Of a DNA stretch of 64,000 nucleotides, positions 29,765 to 40,041 are shown one piece after another. A program made the position numbers and the translations under genes. Under the pieces are notes generated by a model. It saw nothing but the letters and a program-made list of their open reading frames with translations, was not told where the DNA came from and searched no databases. This DNA is from Bacillus sp. REN10. GTDB lineage: Bacteria; Bacillota; Bacilli; Bacillales; Domibacillaceae. The stretch is from NCBI RefSeq assembly GCF_016820555.1, contig NZ_JADHDW010000001.1, forward strand, positions 248,001-312,000. Reading direction: 5' to 3'. Numbering within the stretch: the first letter of the stretch is position 1; every line of letters starts with the position of its first letter.

Positions 29765-29917
29765 AAAGAAAAGCGAAAGCGGACGTTCAGGCTCGGCAGT
29801 CATAAGGTGGATTGCCGAAGTGGCGTTCTTTGCCACATAGGCGAGACAACTTATGACCGAGAGCCTGTCCGCTGGAGCTAGACAAAGAAAAGCGAAAGCG
29901 GACGTTCAGGCTCGGCA
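29765..29917. repeat. Structured intergenic repeat with 34-base direct repeats at both ends
   Basis: The 34-base sequence beginning AAAGAAAAGCGAAAGCGGAC occurs at 29765-29798 and again, unchanged, at 29884-29917. Between them lies a core that folds back: GCGGAC..AGGCTCGG.AGTCATAAG pairs with CTTATGACCGAGAGCCTGTCCGC, and an inner TGGCG/TGCCA hairpin is present. The unit ends GCTGGAGCTAGACA. Related copies are at 61.4-61.9 kb. It resembles the CGAAAGCG...GGAGCT intergenic repeats common in Bacillaceae genomes. Confidence 0.85.
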
Positions 29918-29957
29918 AAAAACGCGTTCAAAGGGAGAAATCTTTGAACGCGTTTTT
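29918..29957 (+). terminator. Terminator of secDF, placed after the repeat
   Basis: Sixteen-base perfect stem AAAAACGCGTTCAAAG/CTTTGAACGCGTTTTT with an 8-base loop. It starts exactly where the second 34-base repeat copy ends, so the repeat appears to have entered between secDF and its terminator. Confidence 0.92.
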
Positions 29958-30024
29958 ATATGGATCAATCAATATAATGGTTAAAATTTTAACATATTAG
30001 ATTATATTCATTGTTATATGGGTA

Positions 30025-30033
30025 TGGTACAAT
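30025..30033 (+). promoter_or_regulatory. Extended -10 promoter for yrvD
   Basis: TGGTACAAT is an extended -10 (TG-N-TACAAT) about 47 bases before the yrvD start. No clear -35 is present. Confidence 0.5.
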
Positions 30034-30079
30034 TCCAGGTGCAATTAGCATTTATTTTTTATTAAAGGAAGGGAAAAGG

Positions 30080-30379
30080 ATGAAAGGACAATTTAATTTA
30101 TTATTAGGTGTGTTTTTTGCACTTATCATTTCTATTTTTGCTGTTATTAACGTAGACCCGGTAACGGTTAACTATTTGTTTGGTCAGGCGGATTGGCCAC
30201 TCGTGCTCGTCATTCTTTTTTCTGTTTTAATGGGTGGAATCATTTCTGCTTCGTTAAGCGTGTTCCGAACGATAGGATTGAAAAAACAGAATAAAGTGTT
30301 AATCAGCGAAGTGGAAGCATTGAAAAAGAGATTAAATGATGCAACTCATCAGGAAGTTGATCAAAAAGACCTGAAATAA
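30080..30379 (+). CDS. yrvD: LapA-domain membrane protein (YrvD)
   Basis: 99-residue protein with two membrane spans and a coiled-coil C-terminal tail (KKQNKVLISEVEALKKRL), the LapA/DUF1049 layout. The conserved segment FAVINVDPVTVNYLFG..WPLVLVILFSVLMGG matches B. subtilis YrvD. The open frame runs back to 30011, but the ATG at 30080 has GGAAGGGAAAAGG directly upstream and aligns with the family start. Function unknown; LapA proteins of Gram-negatives act in envelope assembly. Terminator at 30363 overlaps its end. Confidence 0.85.
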   Translation: MKGQFNLLLGVFFALIISIFAVINVDPVTVNYLFGQADWPLVLVILFSVLMGGIISASLSVFRTIGLKKQNKVLISEVEALKKRLNDATHQEVDQKDLK

Positions 30380-30390
30380 GGTCTTTTTTT
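30363..30390 (+). terminator. Terminator after yrvD
   Basis: AAAAGACCT/AGGTCTTTT stem with a small loop and a long T-run, overlapping the last yrvD codons. Confidence 0.85.
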
Positions 30391-30465
30391 CATGCTCAGG
30401 CAGAAATATAATTTAATGACATTTCTCTTCATCCATATGATTCGATAGGAAACAAATTCTGTGCA

Positions 30466-30494
30466 TTGAAACCCGATTTTCCCTCTTGTATAAT
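30466..30494 (+). promoter_or_regulatory. Sigma-A promoter of recJ-apt
   Basis: TTGAAA (30466-30471), 17-base spacer, TATAAT (30489-30494, preceded by TG). Start of transcription near 30501, which excludes the upstream in-frame start at 30466 and supports ATG 30517 for recJ. Confidence 0.85.
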
Positions 30495-30516
30495 AAAAAG
30501 GTTGAGGGGTGACGAT

Positions 30517-32877
30517 ATGTTAAAACCAAAAACCCGCTGGATTGTTCGGCAAACGGACGAAGAAATGCGAGATCGACTATGTAAGAAACTAGCGATTAGC
30601 CCATTGTTGGCTTCCTTGCTTATAAACCGTGGCATGACGGATGAAGAGTCTGCCCGGGATTTTTTATTTGATAAGGGCAAAGACTTTCACGATCCTTTTT
30701 TATTAACAGGAATGGCGGAAGCTGTTGAGCGAATTCGAACGGCGATCGAAAAGGATGAACCGATTCTTATCTTTGGTGACTATGATGCCGATGGAGTCAG
30801 CAGTACATCCGTCATGATGACGGCTTTACAAGATTTAGGCGCGAATGTTGAATTCTATATTCCCAACCGTTTTACAGAAGGGTACGGACCAAATGAGGGA
30901 GCGTTTCGCTGGGCTCATGATAGTGGGTTCCGCTTGATTATTACAGTGGATACAGGAATTGCTGCTGTCAAAGAAGCGAAAATTGCGAAGGAGCTTGGGG
31001 TTGACTTAATTATTACGGATCATCATGAGCCTGGTCCGGAACTGCCGGAAGCGTTGGCGATCATCCATCCTAAGCATCCAGAGGGAGACTACCCATTTGG
31101 CTATTTAGCTGGTGTCGGGGTTGCTTTTAAAGTGGCCCATGCTCTGTATGGCTATGTGCCAGAGCATCTTCTTGATTTAGCGGCGATTGGCACGATTGCT
31201 GACCTTGTTCCATTACAGGGAGAGAACCGAACAATCGCGAAAGCTGGTTTGAAAAAGCTACAGCAAACGACCCGCCCTGGTATTGAAGCTTTATGTAAAT
31301 TGACGGCGACGAAAAAAGAAGCGATCAATGAAGAAACGGTAGGATTTATGATTGCTCCGCGTATTAATGCGGTAGGAAGACTGTCAGATGCAGATCCAGC
31401 GGTGGAATTACTGTTAACAGAAGAGAAAGAGACGGCAGAACAGTTAGCGAAAGAAATTGATGCGATGAATAAAGAGCGCCAAGCGATTGTCAATGACATT
31501 ACAGAAGAGGCATTAGCGATGGTGGAAGAGCAGTATCCACTAGAAGAGTATCCGGTGCTTGTAATTGGAAAAGAAAAGTGGAATCCAGGCGTTATCGGTA
31601 TTGTCGCCTCAAGGCTCGTTGAAAAATTTTATCGGCCGACGATTGTGTTGAGCTTTGATCCAGAAACGAAACTAGCAAAAGGATCCGCCAGAAGTATTGC
31701 AGGATATGATTTATTTAAAAACTTATCGACTTGCCGTGAATTGCTTCCGCATTTTGGCGGACACCCGATGGCTGCTGGGATGACGCTTCAAATTTCCGAT
31801 GTGGACGAGTTGAGGTCAAGGCTTTGTCAATTAGCGAAAGAGCAGCTAACAGCAGAGGATTTCATTCCAGTCACCGAGCTTGATTTAGCTGTGCCGCTAG
31901 AAGAGGTCGATTTAGAGGTGGTGGAACAGCTGGAGGCGCTTGCTCCTTATGGCATGGCTAACCCTAAACCGAAAGTGCTGATTGAAGAAGTTGGACTTTC
32001 CTCTATGCGCAAAATTGGTTCCGATAAGACCCATTTGAAGCTGCAGCTGGAATATCACGAGACATCGCTTGATAGCATTGGCTTTGGGTTAGGACATTAT
32101 GCCGATCATATTGCGCCATTATCAAAGGTTTCTGTCATTGGGGAACTGGCGGTAAATGAGTGGAATAATATTCGCAAGCCTCAGCTCTTTTTGCAAGATC
32201 TTCGAGTGGACGCATGGCAGCTGTTTGATGCGCGCGGTCATCGGCAATTTGACAAGTGGCTTGAACAAGTGCCTAAAGATCGGGTGCTGATCGTGTTCAA
32301 TAAAGAGACGATTAAAGAGCTAAATCTAGGGCGATGGCAAACAGAAATCGTTGAAATCAACAAACTAGAAGAAGCGAAGCAAGTCATCATTGATCAAAAA
32401 AATATTGTTTTGGTGGACATGCCATCTTCTGTGCGACTAATGGAAGTCTTGCTGGCAAATGGACAACCGGATCGGATTTACGTTCATTTTCATCAGAAAG
32501 ATTCTCATTTCTTCAGTACGATGCCAACGCGAGATCATTTTAAATGGTTTTATGCATTTTTAATGCAACGAAAAAGCTTTGATTTAAATCGATACGGAAA
32601 CGAACTAGCTAAACATCGTGGCTGGTCGATAGAAACGATTGATTTTATGTCAAAAGTGTTTTCTGAGTTAGAATTTGTTACAATAAACAATGGAGTCATT
32701 CAGCTAGATTCAACATCTGCTAAGCGCAGCTTAACGGATTCACCGTCTTATCAAAATAAGAAAATGCAGTTAGAATTAGAAAATAAACTGCTGTATTCTT
32801 CCTACCAAGAATTAAGAGATTGGTTGGAAGAACGTTTGTCTGTCGATAATAAGGAGGAAGTTGACACATGGATTTAA
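30517..32877 (+). CDS. recJ: Single-stranded-DNA-specific exonuclease RecJ
   Basis: 5'-3' ssDNA exonuclease in recombination and repair (786 residues). DHH-family motifs: [12 protein letters not shown] (motif I), TDHHEP (motif III), [14 protein letters not shown], and [11 protein letters not shown] in the DHHA1 domain at about 350-450. An OB-type and a Firmicutes-specific C-terminal extension follow. Start at ATG 30517 after GAGGGGTGACG; see the promoter. It overlaps apt by 10 bases, as usual in bacilli. Confidence 0.97.
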   Translation: MLKPKTRWIVRQTDEEMRDRLCKKLAISPLLASLLINRGMTDEESARDFLFDKGKDFHDPFLLTGMAEAVERIRTAIEKDEPILIFGDYDADGVSSTSVMMTALQDLGANVEFYIPNRFTEGYGPNEGAFRWAHDSGFRLIITVDTGIAAVKEAKIAKELGVDLIITDHHEPGPELPEALAIIHPKHPEGDYPFGYLAGVGVAFKVAHALYGYVPEHLLDLAAIGTIADLVPLQGENRTIAKAGLKKLQQTTRPGIEALCKLTATKKEAINEETVGFMIAPRINAVGRLSDADPAVELLLTEEKETAEQLAKEIDAMNKERQAIVNDITEEALAMVEEQYPLEEYPVLVIGKEKWNPGVIGIVASRLVEKFYRPTIVLSFDPETKLAKGSARSIAGYDLFKNLSTCRELLPHFGGHPMAAGMTLQISDVDELRSRLCQLAKEQLTAEDFIPVTELDLAVPLEEVDLEVVEQLEALAPYGMANPKPKVLIEEVGLSSMRKIGSDKTHLKLQLEYHETSLDSIGFGLGHYADHIAPLSKVSVIGELAVNEWNNIRKPQLFLQDLRVDAWQLFDARGHRQFDKWLEQVPKDRVLIVFNKETIKELNLGRWQTEIVEINKLEEAKQVIIDQKNIVLVDMPSSVRLMEVLLANGQPDRIYVHFHQKDSHFFSTMPTRDHFKWFYAFLMQRKSFDLNRYGNELAKHRGWSIETIDFMSKVFSELEFVTINNGVIQLDSTSAKRSLTDSPSYQNKKMQLELENKLLYSSYQELRDWLEERLSVDNKEEVDTWI

Positions 32878-33383
32878 CACAGTTCATTAAAATTGTTCCC
32901 GATTGGCCAAAGCCGGGAATTAAATTTAAAGATATTACGCCATTAATGGAGAATGGAGAAGCGTTTCGCTATGCAACCGATCAAATTGTAGAGTATGCAA
33001 AAGAAAAACAAATTGATTTAGTTGTAGGCCCTGAAGCGCGCGGTTTTATCGTAGGCTGTCCGGTGGCTTATTCTTTAGGTATTGGCTTTGCGCCTGTTCG
33101 AAAAGAAGGGAAGCTTCCCCGTGAAACAGTGAAAGTGGAATATGGTTTGGAGTATGGAAAAGATGTACTGACGATTCATAAAGATGCTGTCAAGCCGGGC
33201 CAACGCGTATTAATCACGGATGATTTGTTAGCCACAGGTGGAACGATTGAAGCAACGATTCAGTTAGTCGAACAGCTGGGCGGTGTAGTAGCCGGCATTG
33301 CTTTCTTAATCGAACTTGAATATTTAAATGGACGCAGTAAATTAGACGGTTATGAGGTTTTAACGCTGATTCCATATGAGTAA
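32868..33383 (+). CDS. apt: Adenine phosphoribosyltransferase
   Basis: Salvages adenine to AMP with PRPP (171 residues). PRPP-binding motif [18 protein letters not shown]-terminal [18 protein letters not shown] and [21 protein letters not shown] are diagnostic. ATG start inside the end of recJ with AAGGAGGAAG. A terminator follows at 33387 before relA. Confidence 0.99.
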   Translation: MDLTQFIKIVPDWPKPGIKFKDITPLMENGEAFRYATDQIVEYAKEKQIDLVVGPEARGFIVGCPVAYSLGIGFAPVRKEGKLPRETVKVEYGLEYGKDVLTIHKDAVKPGQRVLITDDLLATGGTIEATIQLVEQLGGVVAGIAFLIELEYLNGRSKLDGYEVLTLIPYE

Positions 33384-33386
33384 TAA

Positions 33387-33417
33387 GAAAATGGGCACTT
33401 TCTGTGTCCATTTTTTA
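33387..33417 (+). terminator. Terminator after apt
   Basis: AAATGGGCAC/GTGTCCATTT stem, 5-base loop, T-run of seven. Confidence 0.85.
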
Positions 33418-33565
33418 TATAGAGATTTCGTGAAACAACTTTGATTGTTTTTTTAGAAAATGTGCAAGATGACTTTACATCTCTTCTGTTTTTTTCGATA
33501 ATAGGAACAATTAGATTCTTTTTGAAAAGAAAAATACTTTAAACATGGCAAAGGTGAGTAAACAT

Positions 33566-35755
33566 ATGGCGAATGATCGGGTGCTAACCGCCGAACAAGT
33601 GATTGAACGAACGAGCGTGTATTTAAACCCAGAACATGTAGAATTTGTGCGGAAAGCTTATATATATGCACAGGAAGCGCATAAAGAGCAGTATCGTAAA
33701 TCAGGTGAACCGTATATTATTCATCCGATTCAAGTGGCGGGAATTTTAGCTGACTTAGAGATGGATCCAGCGACTGTAGCTGCTGGTTTTTTGCACGACG
33801 TAGTAGAAGATACAGATGTGACACTTGAAGATATGGAGAAAGAGTTTGGAGCAGAAGTAGCGATGCTTGTAGACGGTGTGACCAAACTCGGGAAAATTAA
33901 ATATAAATCAAAGGAAGAACAGCAAGCAGAAAATCACCGGAAAATGTTTGTCGCCATGGCGCAGGATATTCGCGTGATTTTAATTAAGCTGGCTGACCGC
34001 TTGCACAATATGAGGACATTAAAGCATTTGCCTCAAGAGAAACAGCGGCGAATCTCCAATGAAACGTTAGAGATCTTTGCACCGTTAGCTCACCGTTTAG
34101 GGATTTCTAAAATTAAATGGGAGCTTGAAGATACGGCCCTTCGCTACTTAAATCCGCAGCAATATTACCGAATTGTGAATTTAATGAAACGAAAGCGAGC
34201 GGAACGGGAGCTATATTTAGAAGAGGTCATTGATGAAGTAAGAGATCGTCTAAACGATTTAGATATTAAAGCTGATTTATCAGGCCGTCCAAAACATATT
34301 TACAGCATTTACAGAAAAATGGCTCTTCAGCATAAGCAGTTTAACGAGATTTATGATTTATTAGCGGTGCGAATCATCGTTGATAGTATTAAAGATTGTT
34401 ATGCGGTGCTTGGCATCATCCATACATGCTGGAAGCCAATGCCGGGTCGGTTTAAAGATTACATTGCCATGCCGAAGACGAATATGTATCAATCGCTCCA
34501 TACGACCGTCATTGGACCTAAAGGTGATCCGTTAGAAGTGCAAATCCGGACGACGGAGATGCATCAAATTGCTGAATATGGGGTGGCTGCTCACTGGGCA
34601 TATAAAGAGGGGCGCACGATGGATGAAAAGGCCTCTTTTGACAAAAAAATGACGTGGTTCCGTGAGATTTTAGAATATCAAAATGATTCAGCCGATGCGG
34701 AAGAATTTATGGAATCATTAAAGATTGATTTATTTTCTGATATGGTGTTCGTTTTTACTCCAAAAGGAGATGTCATCGAGCTGCCGTCCGGCTCTGTTCC
34801 ACTTGACTTTGCTTATCGCATCCATTCTGAAATTGGCAATAAAACGATCGGGGCAAAAGTGAATGGGAAAATGGTGACGCTAGATTATAAATTAAAAACA
34901 GGCGATATTATCGAAATTTTAACGTCCAAACATTCGTATGGGCCAAGCAAAGACTGGATGAAGATGGCGCAAACTTCACAAGCGAAAAATAAAATTAAAC
35001 AATTTTTCAAAAAGCAAAACCGTGAAGAGAACGTAGAAAAGGGCCGCGAACAAGTCGAGCGGGAAATTAAAAATATGGGCTTCGATGTAAAAGAGGTCAT
35101 TACGCTTGAAAATGTGAAGCGGGTAGCGGAAAAATTCAATTTTTCCAATGAGGAAGATATGTATGCAGCAGTCGGTTATAACGGAATTACTGCGCTTCAA
35201 GTGGTGAACCGCTTAACAGAAAAGCTGCGGAAAATGCGTGATCAAGAGGCCGCTGTTCAAGAATCGATGAAAGAGTTAAAGCCGCAAATATCATCGAATA
35301 AGAAAAGCTCCGGCGTTACGGTGAAAGGTGTCGACAATTTACTTATTCGTCTATCCCGTTGCTGTAACCCTGTGCCAGGGGACGATATCGTTGGTTATAT
35401 TACAAAAGGCCGAGGAGTGTCGGTTCACCGGTCGGACTGTTTGAATATTATCGATGAAGAAGCGTCCAACCGGTTGATCCCAGTCGAATGGGAAGGCGGA
35501 GCCGATCATCAGAAAGAATATATGGTGGAAATTGAAATCTCCGGCTATGACCGTCAAGGCCTGTTAAATGAAGTGTTGCAGGCGGTGAGTGAATCGAAAA
35601 CAAATATTTCCGCTGTTTCTGGACGGTCGGATCGCAATAAGGTGGCGAAGATCGATATGACCATTTATATTCATAATATTAGCCATCTTCATAAAGTGGT
35701 CGAGCGAATCAAACAAATTCCGGATATTTATTCCGTACGCAGAATTTTAAATTAA
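33566..35755 (+). CDS. relA: Bifunctional (p)ppGpp synthetase/hydrolase Rel
   Basis: Stringent-response enzyme making and degrading (p)ppGpp. Domains in order: HD hydrolase (about 30-190, with [17 protein letters not shown] and [12 protein letters not shown]), synthetase ([42 protein letters not shown]), TGS (about 390-450), helical, zinc-finger-like [13 protein letters not shown], and C-terminal ACT ([16 protein letters not shown]). All hydrolase residues are present, so it is bifunctional. The frame opens at 33545, but ATG 33566 with AAAGGTG upstream matches the B. subtilis start; 729 residues. dtd follows 12 bases on. Confidence 0.98.
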   Translation: MANDRVLTAEQVIERTSVYLNPEHVEFVRKAYIYAQEAHKEQYRKSGEPYIIHPIQVAGILADLEMDPATVAAGFLHDVVEDTDVTLEDMEKEFGAEVAMLVDGVTKLGKIKYKSKEEQQAENHRKMFVAMAQDIRVILIKLADRLHNMRTLKHLPQEKQRRISNETLEIFAPLAHRLGISKIKWELEDTALRYLNPQQYYRIVNLMKRKRAERELYLEEVIDEVRDRLNDLDIKADLSGRPKHIYSIYRKMALQHKQFNEIYDLLAVRIIVDSIKDCYAVLGIIHTCWKPMPGRFKDYIAMPKTNMYQSLHTTVIGPKGDPLEVQIRTTEMHQIAEYGVAAHWAYKEGRTMDEKASFDKKMTWFREILEYQNDSADAEEFMESLKIDLFSDMVFVFTPKGDVIELPSGSVPLDFAYRIHSEIGNKTIGAKVNGKMVTLDYKLKTGDIIEILTSKHSYGPSKDWMKMAQTSQAKNKIKQFFKKQNREENVEKGREQVEREIKNMGFDVKEVITLENVKRVAEKFNFSNEEDMYAAVGYNGITALQVVNRLTEKLRKMRDQEAAVQESMKELKPQISSNKKSSGVTVKGVDNLLIRLSRCCNPVPGDDIVGYITKGRGVSVHRSDCLNIIDEEASNRLIPVEWEGGADHQKEYMVEIEISGYDRQGLLNEVLQAVSESKTNISAVSGRSDRNKVAKIDMTIYIHNISHLHKVVERIKQIPDIYSVRRILN

Positions 35756-35767
35756 GGGTGTTAGAGC

Positions 35768-36208
35768 ATGAAAGTAGTTTTGCAACGAAGTAAAAAAGCG
35801 TCGGTTACAGTGGACGGCGAGACGGTTGGCCAAATTGAGAGCGGACTTGTTTTGCTAGTGGGTGTGACTCATGAAGATAGCGAAGAGGATATCGATTATT
35901 TAGCCGATAAAATCATTCATTTGCGCATTTTTGAGGATGAAGCAGGGAAGATGAATCATTCCTTGCTGGATGTGGGTGGTTCGATTTTATCAGTCTCCCA
36001 ATTTACTCTTTATGGTGATTGTCGGAAAGGGCGCCGTCCTAACTTTATGGCGGCAGCTAAAGGAGAACAAGCGAAACATCTATATGATTTGTTTAACGAA
36101 ACATTGCGTGCAAAAGGCGTTCATGTTGAAACAGGTGTGTTCGGAGCGATGATGGATGTGTCTCTTGTCAATGATGGACCAGTGACGTTAATTGTAGAAA
36201 GTAAGTAA
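35768..36208 (+). CDS. dtd: D-aminoacyl-tRNA deacylase
   Basis: Removes D-amino acids (and glycine from tRNA-Ala) mischarged on tRNA. 146 residues. Family motifs [17 protein letters not shown] and the trans-facing [11 protein letters not shown] end, matching the SQFTLYG and NxGPVT signatures. ATG start after AAGGGTGTTAG. Probably co-transcribed with relA; the hisS promoter lies 17 bases after its stop. Confidence 0.98.
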   Translation: MKVVLQRSKKASVTVDGETVGQIESGLVLLVGVTHEDSEEDIDYLADKIIHLRIFEDEAGKMNHSLLDVGGSILSVSQFTLYGDCRKGRRPNFMAAAKGEQAKHLYDLFNETLRAKGVHVETGVFGAMMDVSLVNDGPVTLIVESK

Positions 36209-36224
36209 ATCTTGAAAAAGAAAC

Positions 36225-36253
36225 TTGAATGCCTATATAAAGTTTTTTATAAT
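36225..36253 (+). promoter_or_regulatory. Sigma-A promoter of the hisS-aspS T-box operon
   Basis: TTGAAT, 17-base spacer, TATAAT. Start near 36260, leaving a leader of about 320 bases. Confidence 0.85.
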
Positions 36254-36259
36254 AGGAGC

Positions 36260-36524
36260 ATTACGAAAAGTAAATGAGTCAACCGTTGAGGGAGAAAAGT
36301 AGTTAAGACCCGCTTCTGCAGAGAAAAAATGCCTTGGCTGAAAGCATTTTTGTTGCGACTTAATGAACGAACACTCCTTAGGTTTTTCCTTGAACATCAC
36401 AGTAGGGGAAAACGTGTAGCAGGCGTTAACTGGAAAAGTGAAAGCTAGATGATTAGCTTTAACTAGGGTGGTACCACGGGAATCAAACTCTCGTCCCTTT
36501 TCTTTAGGGATGAGAGTTTTTTAT
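36260..36524 (+). promoter_or_regulatory. T-box riboswitch controlling hisS-aspS
   Basis: tRNA-sensing leader. The T-box core AGGGTGGTACCACGG is at 36465-36479, followed by the terminator AACTCTCGTCCCT/AGGGATGAGAGTT plus T-run (36486-36524). The stem I 3' side reads GAACGAACACTCCTTAGG at 36365-36382. A His codon CAC is at 36372-36374 and is the expected specifier for hisS; it overlaps AAC (36370-36372), which is the codon in the register seen in glyQS-type leaders. Uncharged tRNA would favour the antiterminator and read-through into hisS and aspS. Confidence 0.93.
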
Positions 36525-36581
36525 TTTGGAAAAAAACGCCTGCTGGCTCATTAGAGCGTTCAAATAAAGGAGGAAATGACA

Positions 36582-37859
36582 GTGAGTGTAAAAATTCCAC
36601 GCGGCACGCAGGATATTTTACCTGGAACGGTAGAGAAGTGGCAATACGTGGAGCAAATTGCGAAAGAAGTATGCCGCAAGTATCAATATAAAGAAATCCG
36701 GACGCCGATTTTTGAACATACAGAATTATTTCAACGAGGTGTAGGAGATACGACGGACATCGTTCAAAAGGAAATGTATACGTTTGAAGATCGCGGCGAA
36801 CGCAGTTTGACTCTTCGCCCGGAAGGAACAGCAGCGGTTGTTCGTTCATTTGTTGAAAATAAAATGTTTGGTGATCCGAATCAGCCAGTCAAACTATTTT
36901 ACAATGGCCCGATGTTTCGTTATGAGCGTCCACAATCTGGCCGCTATCGCCAGTTTGTGCAATTCGGCATTGAGGCGATTGGAAGTGAGGATCCAGCCAT
37001 TGATGCGGAAGTATTAGCTCTTGTGATGGATATTTACAAAGAGGCTGGATTAAAGCAAATTAAATTAGTGGTGAACTCTTTAGGAGATGCCGAAAGTCGA
37101 ATCGCTCATAGAGAAGCGCTCGTTCAGCATTTTCAGCCGAGAATTGGTGAGTTTTGTAGTGATTGCCAAAGCCGTTTAGAAAAGAATCCGCTGCGTATTC
37201 TTGATTGTAAAAAGGACCGTGATCATGAATTAATGGCAACAGCGCCTTCGATTCTTGATTACTTAAATGATTACTCGCGCGCGTATTTTGAAAAGGTACA
37301 GAAGTACTTAACAGCGTTACAAATTGACTTCGTTGTGGACCCTACACTCGTTCGCGGGCTGGATTATTACAATCACACAGCGTTTGAAGTAATGAGTAAT
37401 GCAGAAGGGTTTGGAGCCATCACAACGTTATGTGGAGGCGGCCGCTACAATGGATTAGTGAGCCAATTAGGTGGACCAGATGTTCCAGGGATCGGCTTTG
37501 CCTTCAGTATTGAGCGGTTAATTGCCGCAATTGAAGCAGAAGGCATCGATTGGCCGCTAGAGAGTAGTCTCGATTGTTATCTCGTTTCTCTCGGAGAGGA
37601 AGCAAAGGATTACACCGTGAAGCTATTGCATGACTTGCGCCAGGCAGGCATGAGTGCAGAACGAGATTATCAAGACCGCAAAATGAAAGCTCAATTTAAG
37701 GCGGCGGATCGCATGCAAGCTCGCTTCGTGGCGATTCTTGGAGAAGATGAGCTGAAAGAAAATAAAATAAACGTAAAAGATATGCAAACTGGTGAACAGC
37801 AAGAAGTCGCGCTGGATCAATTAGTCAATGTATTGAAAACAATGATGGAGGAAAAATAA
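36582..37859 (+). CDS. hisS: Histidyl-tRNA synthetase
   Basis: Class II synthetase charging tRNA-His (about 425 residues). Motif 2 [14 protein letters not shown], HisA motif [14 protein letters not shown], HisB/motif 3 [14 protein letters not shown] and an anticodon-binding C-terminal domain ([14 protein letters not shown]). AAGGAGG at 36567 is only 2 bases before ATG 36576 but 8 before GTG 36582, so the GTG is the more likely start; the N-terminus then reads [15 protein letters not shown] like B. subtilis. Controlled by the T-box upstream; aspS follows after 1 base. Confidence 0.97.
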   Translation: MSVKIPRGTQDILPGTVEKWQYVEQIAKEVCRKYQYKEIRTPIFEHTELFQRGVGDTTDIVQKEMYTFEDRGERSLTLRPEGTAAVVRSFVENKMFGDPNQPVKLFYNGPMFRYERPQSGRYRQFVQFGIEAIGSEDPAIDAEVLALVMDIYKEAGLKQIKLVVNSLGDAESRIAHREALVQHFQPRIGEFCSDCQSRLEKNPLRILDCKKDRDHELMATAPSILDYLNDYSRAYFEKVQKYLTALQIDFVVDPTLVRGLDYYNHTAFEVMSNAEGFGAITTLCGGGRYNGLVSQLGGPDVPGIGFAFSIERLIAAIEAEGIDWPLESSLDCYLVSLGEEAKDYTVKLLHDLRQAGMSAERDYQDRKMKAQFKAADRMQARFVAILGEDELKENKINVKDMQTGEQQEVALDQLVNVLKTMMEEK

Positions 37860-37860
37860 C

Positions 37861-39636
37861 ATGTTTGGTAGATCATATTATTGTGGAGAAATCAATGAAC
37901 AGCACATTGGAGAAAAGGTGACATTAAAAGGGTGGGTACAGCGCCGAAGAGATTTAGGTGGCGTCATCTTTATCGATTTTCGTGACCGCACTGGCATTGT
38001 GCAAATCGTCTTTGACCAAAAAACATCAGCAGAAGCATTGGCATTAGCTGAAAAGATTCGTAATGAATACGTACTTGATATTCAAGGTACGGTCATTGCG
38101 CGTGATGAGAGCACAGTGAATGATAATATTGCGACGGGAAAAATTGAAATCGAAGTAGAACAAGTAACGATTTTAAGCGAAGCAAAGACACCGCCGTTTA
38201 TGATTGAAGATGATACAGACGTGTCAGAAGATATTCGTTTAAAATACCGCTACCTAGATCTTCGTCGTCCAGTGATGTATGAAACATTCAAAATGCGCAG
38301 TGACATTACAAAAACGATGCGTGATTATTTAGATGAAAATGGCTTCCTTGATGTGGAGACACCGATTTTAACGAAAAGTACACCAGAAGGCGCACGTGAT
38401 TATTTAGTGCCAAGTCGTGTGCATGAGGGCGAGTTTTATGCATTGCCGCAATCGCCACAAATTTTCAAGCAATTGTTAATGGTATCTGGATTTGACCGTT
38501 ACTATCAAATCGCTCGCTGCTTCCGTGATGAAGATTTACGTGCAGATCGTCAGCCGGAGTTTACGCAAATCGATATCGAAGCAAGCTTTATGAGTCAAGA
38601 AGATATTATGGCGATGACGGAAGAAATGTTAAAGCGCATTATGAAACGTGTGAAAGGTGTAGAAATCACAGAAGCTTTCCCGAGAATGTCTTATGATGAG
38701 GCGATGAGTCGTTTTGGTTCAGATAAGCCAGATACTCGCTTTGGAATGGAGCTAATTGATGTATCTGAGATCGTCAAAGATTCAGGCTTTAAAGTGTTCG
38801 CAAGCACAGCATCAAGCGGTGGTCAAGTGAAAATGATTAACGTCAAAGGTGGCGGCATCGACTACTCCCGTAAAGATATCGACCACTTAACAGAATTTGC
38901 GGCGATTTACGGAGCGAAAGGCCTTGCTTGGATGAAAGTGGAGGAAGATGGTTTAAAAGGGCCAATCATTAAATTCTTCACTGAGGAAGAGCTAGCGCAA
39001 ATTTCAGCAGCAGCAGAAGCGACAGCTGGTGATTTGCTCATGTTTGTAGCGGATAAAAAATCAGTCGTCGCGGACGCTTTAGGCGCACTTCGCTTAAAGC
39101 TTGGAAAAGAGCGCGGCTTAATCGATGAAAATCAGTTTAACTTCCTATGGGTAACAGATTGGCCATTGCTTGAGTACAACGAAGATGACGGCCGTTATTA
39201 TGCGGCGCACCATCCATTTACGATGCCAGCTCGGGAAGATTTAGCAATTATGGACGAAAACCCAGGAGCGGTGAAAGCACAAGCGTATGATATCGTCTTA
39301 AATGGTTATGAGCTAGGCGGCGGATCGATTCGTATTTTTGAGCGCGATATTCAAGAGAAAATGTTCAAACTTCTTGGTTTTACGGAAGAGGAAGCGAAAG
39401 AGCAGTTCGGCTTCTTACTAGAAGCGTTTGAATATGGTACACCTCCACACGGCGGAATTGCCCTTGGACTAGATCGTCTAGTAATGCTATTAACTGGTCG
39501 CACAAATCTTCGCGATACGATTGCGTTCCCTAAAACAGCAAGCGCGAGCGATGTATTGATGGACGCACCGAGCGAAGTAAGCAATAATCAGCTAGAAGAA
39601 TTACACTTATCTGTTCGATTAACAGCGAAGAAGTAA
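37861..39636 (+). CDS. aspS: Aspartyl-tRNA synthetase
   Basis: Class IIb synthetase (591 residues). N-terminal OB anticodon-binding domain ([21 protein letters not shown]), catalytic core with [18 protein letters not shown] (motif 2) and [14 protein letters not shown] (motif 3), and the bacterial GAD insertion domain between. Co-transcribed with hisS, so its supply is tied to the same T-box. Only one base separates the two genes; the hisS end carries the AGGAGG-like GGAGGAAAA ribosome site. Confidence 0.99.
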   Translation: MFGRSYYCGEINEQHIGEKVTLKGWVQRRRDLGGVIFIDFRDRTGIVQIVFDQKTSAEALALAEKIRNEYVLDIQGTVIARDESTVNDNIATGKIEIEVEQVTILSEAKTPPFMIEDDTDVSEDIRLKYRYLDLRRPVMYETFKMRSDITKTMRDYLDENGFLDVETPILTKSTPEGARDYLVPSRVHEGEFYALPQSPQIFKQLLMVSGFDRYYQIARCFRDEDLRADRQPEFTQIDIEASFMSQEDIMAMTEEMLKRIMKRVKGVEITEAFPRMSYDEAMSRFGSDKPDTRFGMELIDVSEIVKDSGFKVFASTASSGGQVKMINVKGGGIDYSRKDIDHLTEFAAIYGAKGLAWMKVEEDGLKGPIIKFFTEEELAQISAAAEATAGDLLMFVADKKSVVADALGALRLKLGKERGLIDENQFNFLWVTDWPLLEYNEDDGRYYAAHHPFTMPAREDLAIMDENPGAVKAQAYDIVLNGYELGGGSIRIFERDIQEKMFKLLGFTEEEAKEQFGFLLEAFEYGTPPHGGIALGLDRLVMLLTGRTNLRDTIAFPKTASASDVLMDAPSEVSNNQLEELHLSVRLTAKK

Positions 39637-39660
39637 TTGAATTTTTTGAAAATGAATCAG

Positions 39661-39689
39661 TTGAAATGAAATAATTGATGTGTTATCAT
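39661..39689 (+). promoter_or_regulatory. Promoter of 6S RNA
   Basis: TTGAAA (39661) and TATCAT (39684) with a 17-base spacer, start near 39697, just where the 6S terminal stem begins. Confidence 0.8.
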
Positions 39690-39696
39690 TACTTCA

Positions 39697-39898
39697 ATAA
39701 CAGTAAGTCCTGATGTGTTCGTTTCGTTTACTATCTGTTTTGACCGAACAATATATGTTTAGGGAGTCCGAGTTTTTAAGTGGCATACATGCCTCCATGG
39801 ATTGAGGACGTATAATACTTATTATAGGACACCCACCTGCGAAGAGCGGGTTCAAAACATATAGATCCATAGGACGGCACGATTGGGACTTACTCCCT
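39697..39898 (+). ncRNA. bsrA: 6S RNA (bsrA-type)
   Basis: About 200-base RNA gene between aspS and tcdA, the same place as B. subtilis bsrA. The ends pair (CAGTAAGTCC with GGGACTTACT), and the interior shows the long interrupted hairpin of 6S RNA with a central bubble region (GAGGACGTATAATACTTATTATAGGACACC), which mimics an open promoter and holds sigma-A RNA polymerase in stationary phase. A terminator follows. Identification rests on position, size, closing stem and promoter; a covariance search for 6S/SsrS would confirm it. Confidence 0.87.
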
Positions 39899-39912
39899 CT
39901 TTTGAAACATCG

Positions 39913-39942
39913 ACAGTCTCTAGTGATAGAGGCTGTTTTTTC
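39913..39942 (+). terminator. Terminator after 6S RNA
   Basis: ACAGTCTCTA/TAGAGGCTGT stem with one G-U pair, GTGA loop and six T residues. Confidence 0.88.
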
Positions 39943-40041
39943 ATGCGAAAAATCGGGAAAGATATTGAATGAATGGTTAAATTCAAGTATGATTAATCCT
40001 ATCTGAAATAAGAGAATATAAAGACGTGGAGTGGTCCTGTA

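Noticed and set aside
36392-36400. CATCACAG as the hisS T-box specifier
   Set aside because: It lies downstream of the stem I 3' side; the GAACGAACACTCC segment matches the specifier-loop layout better.
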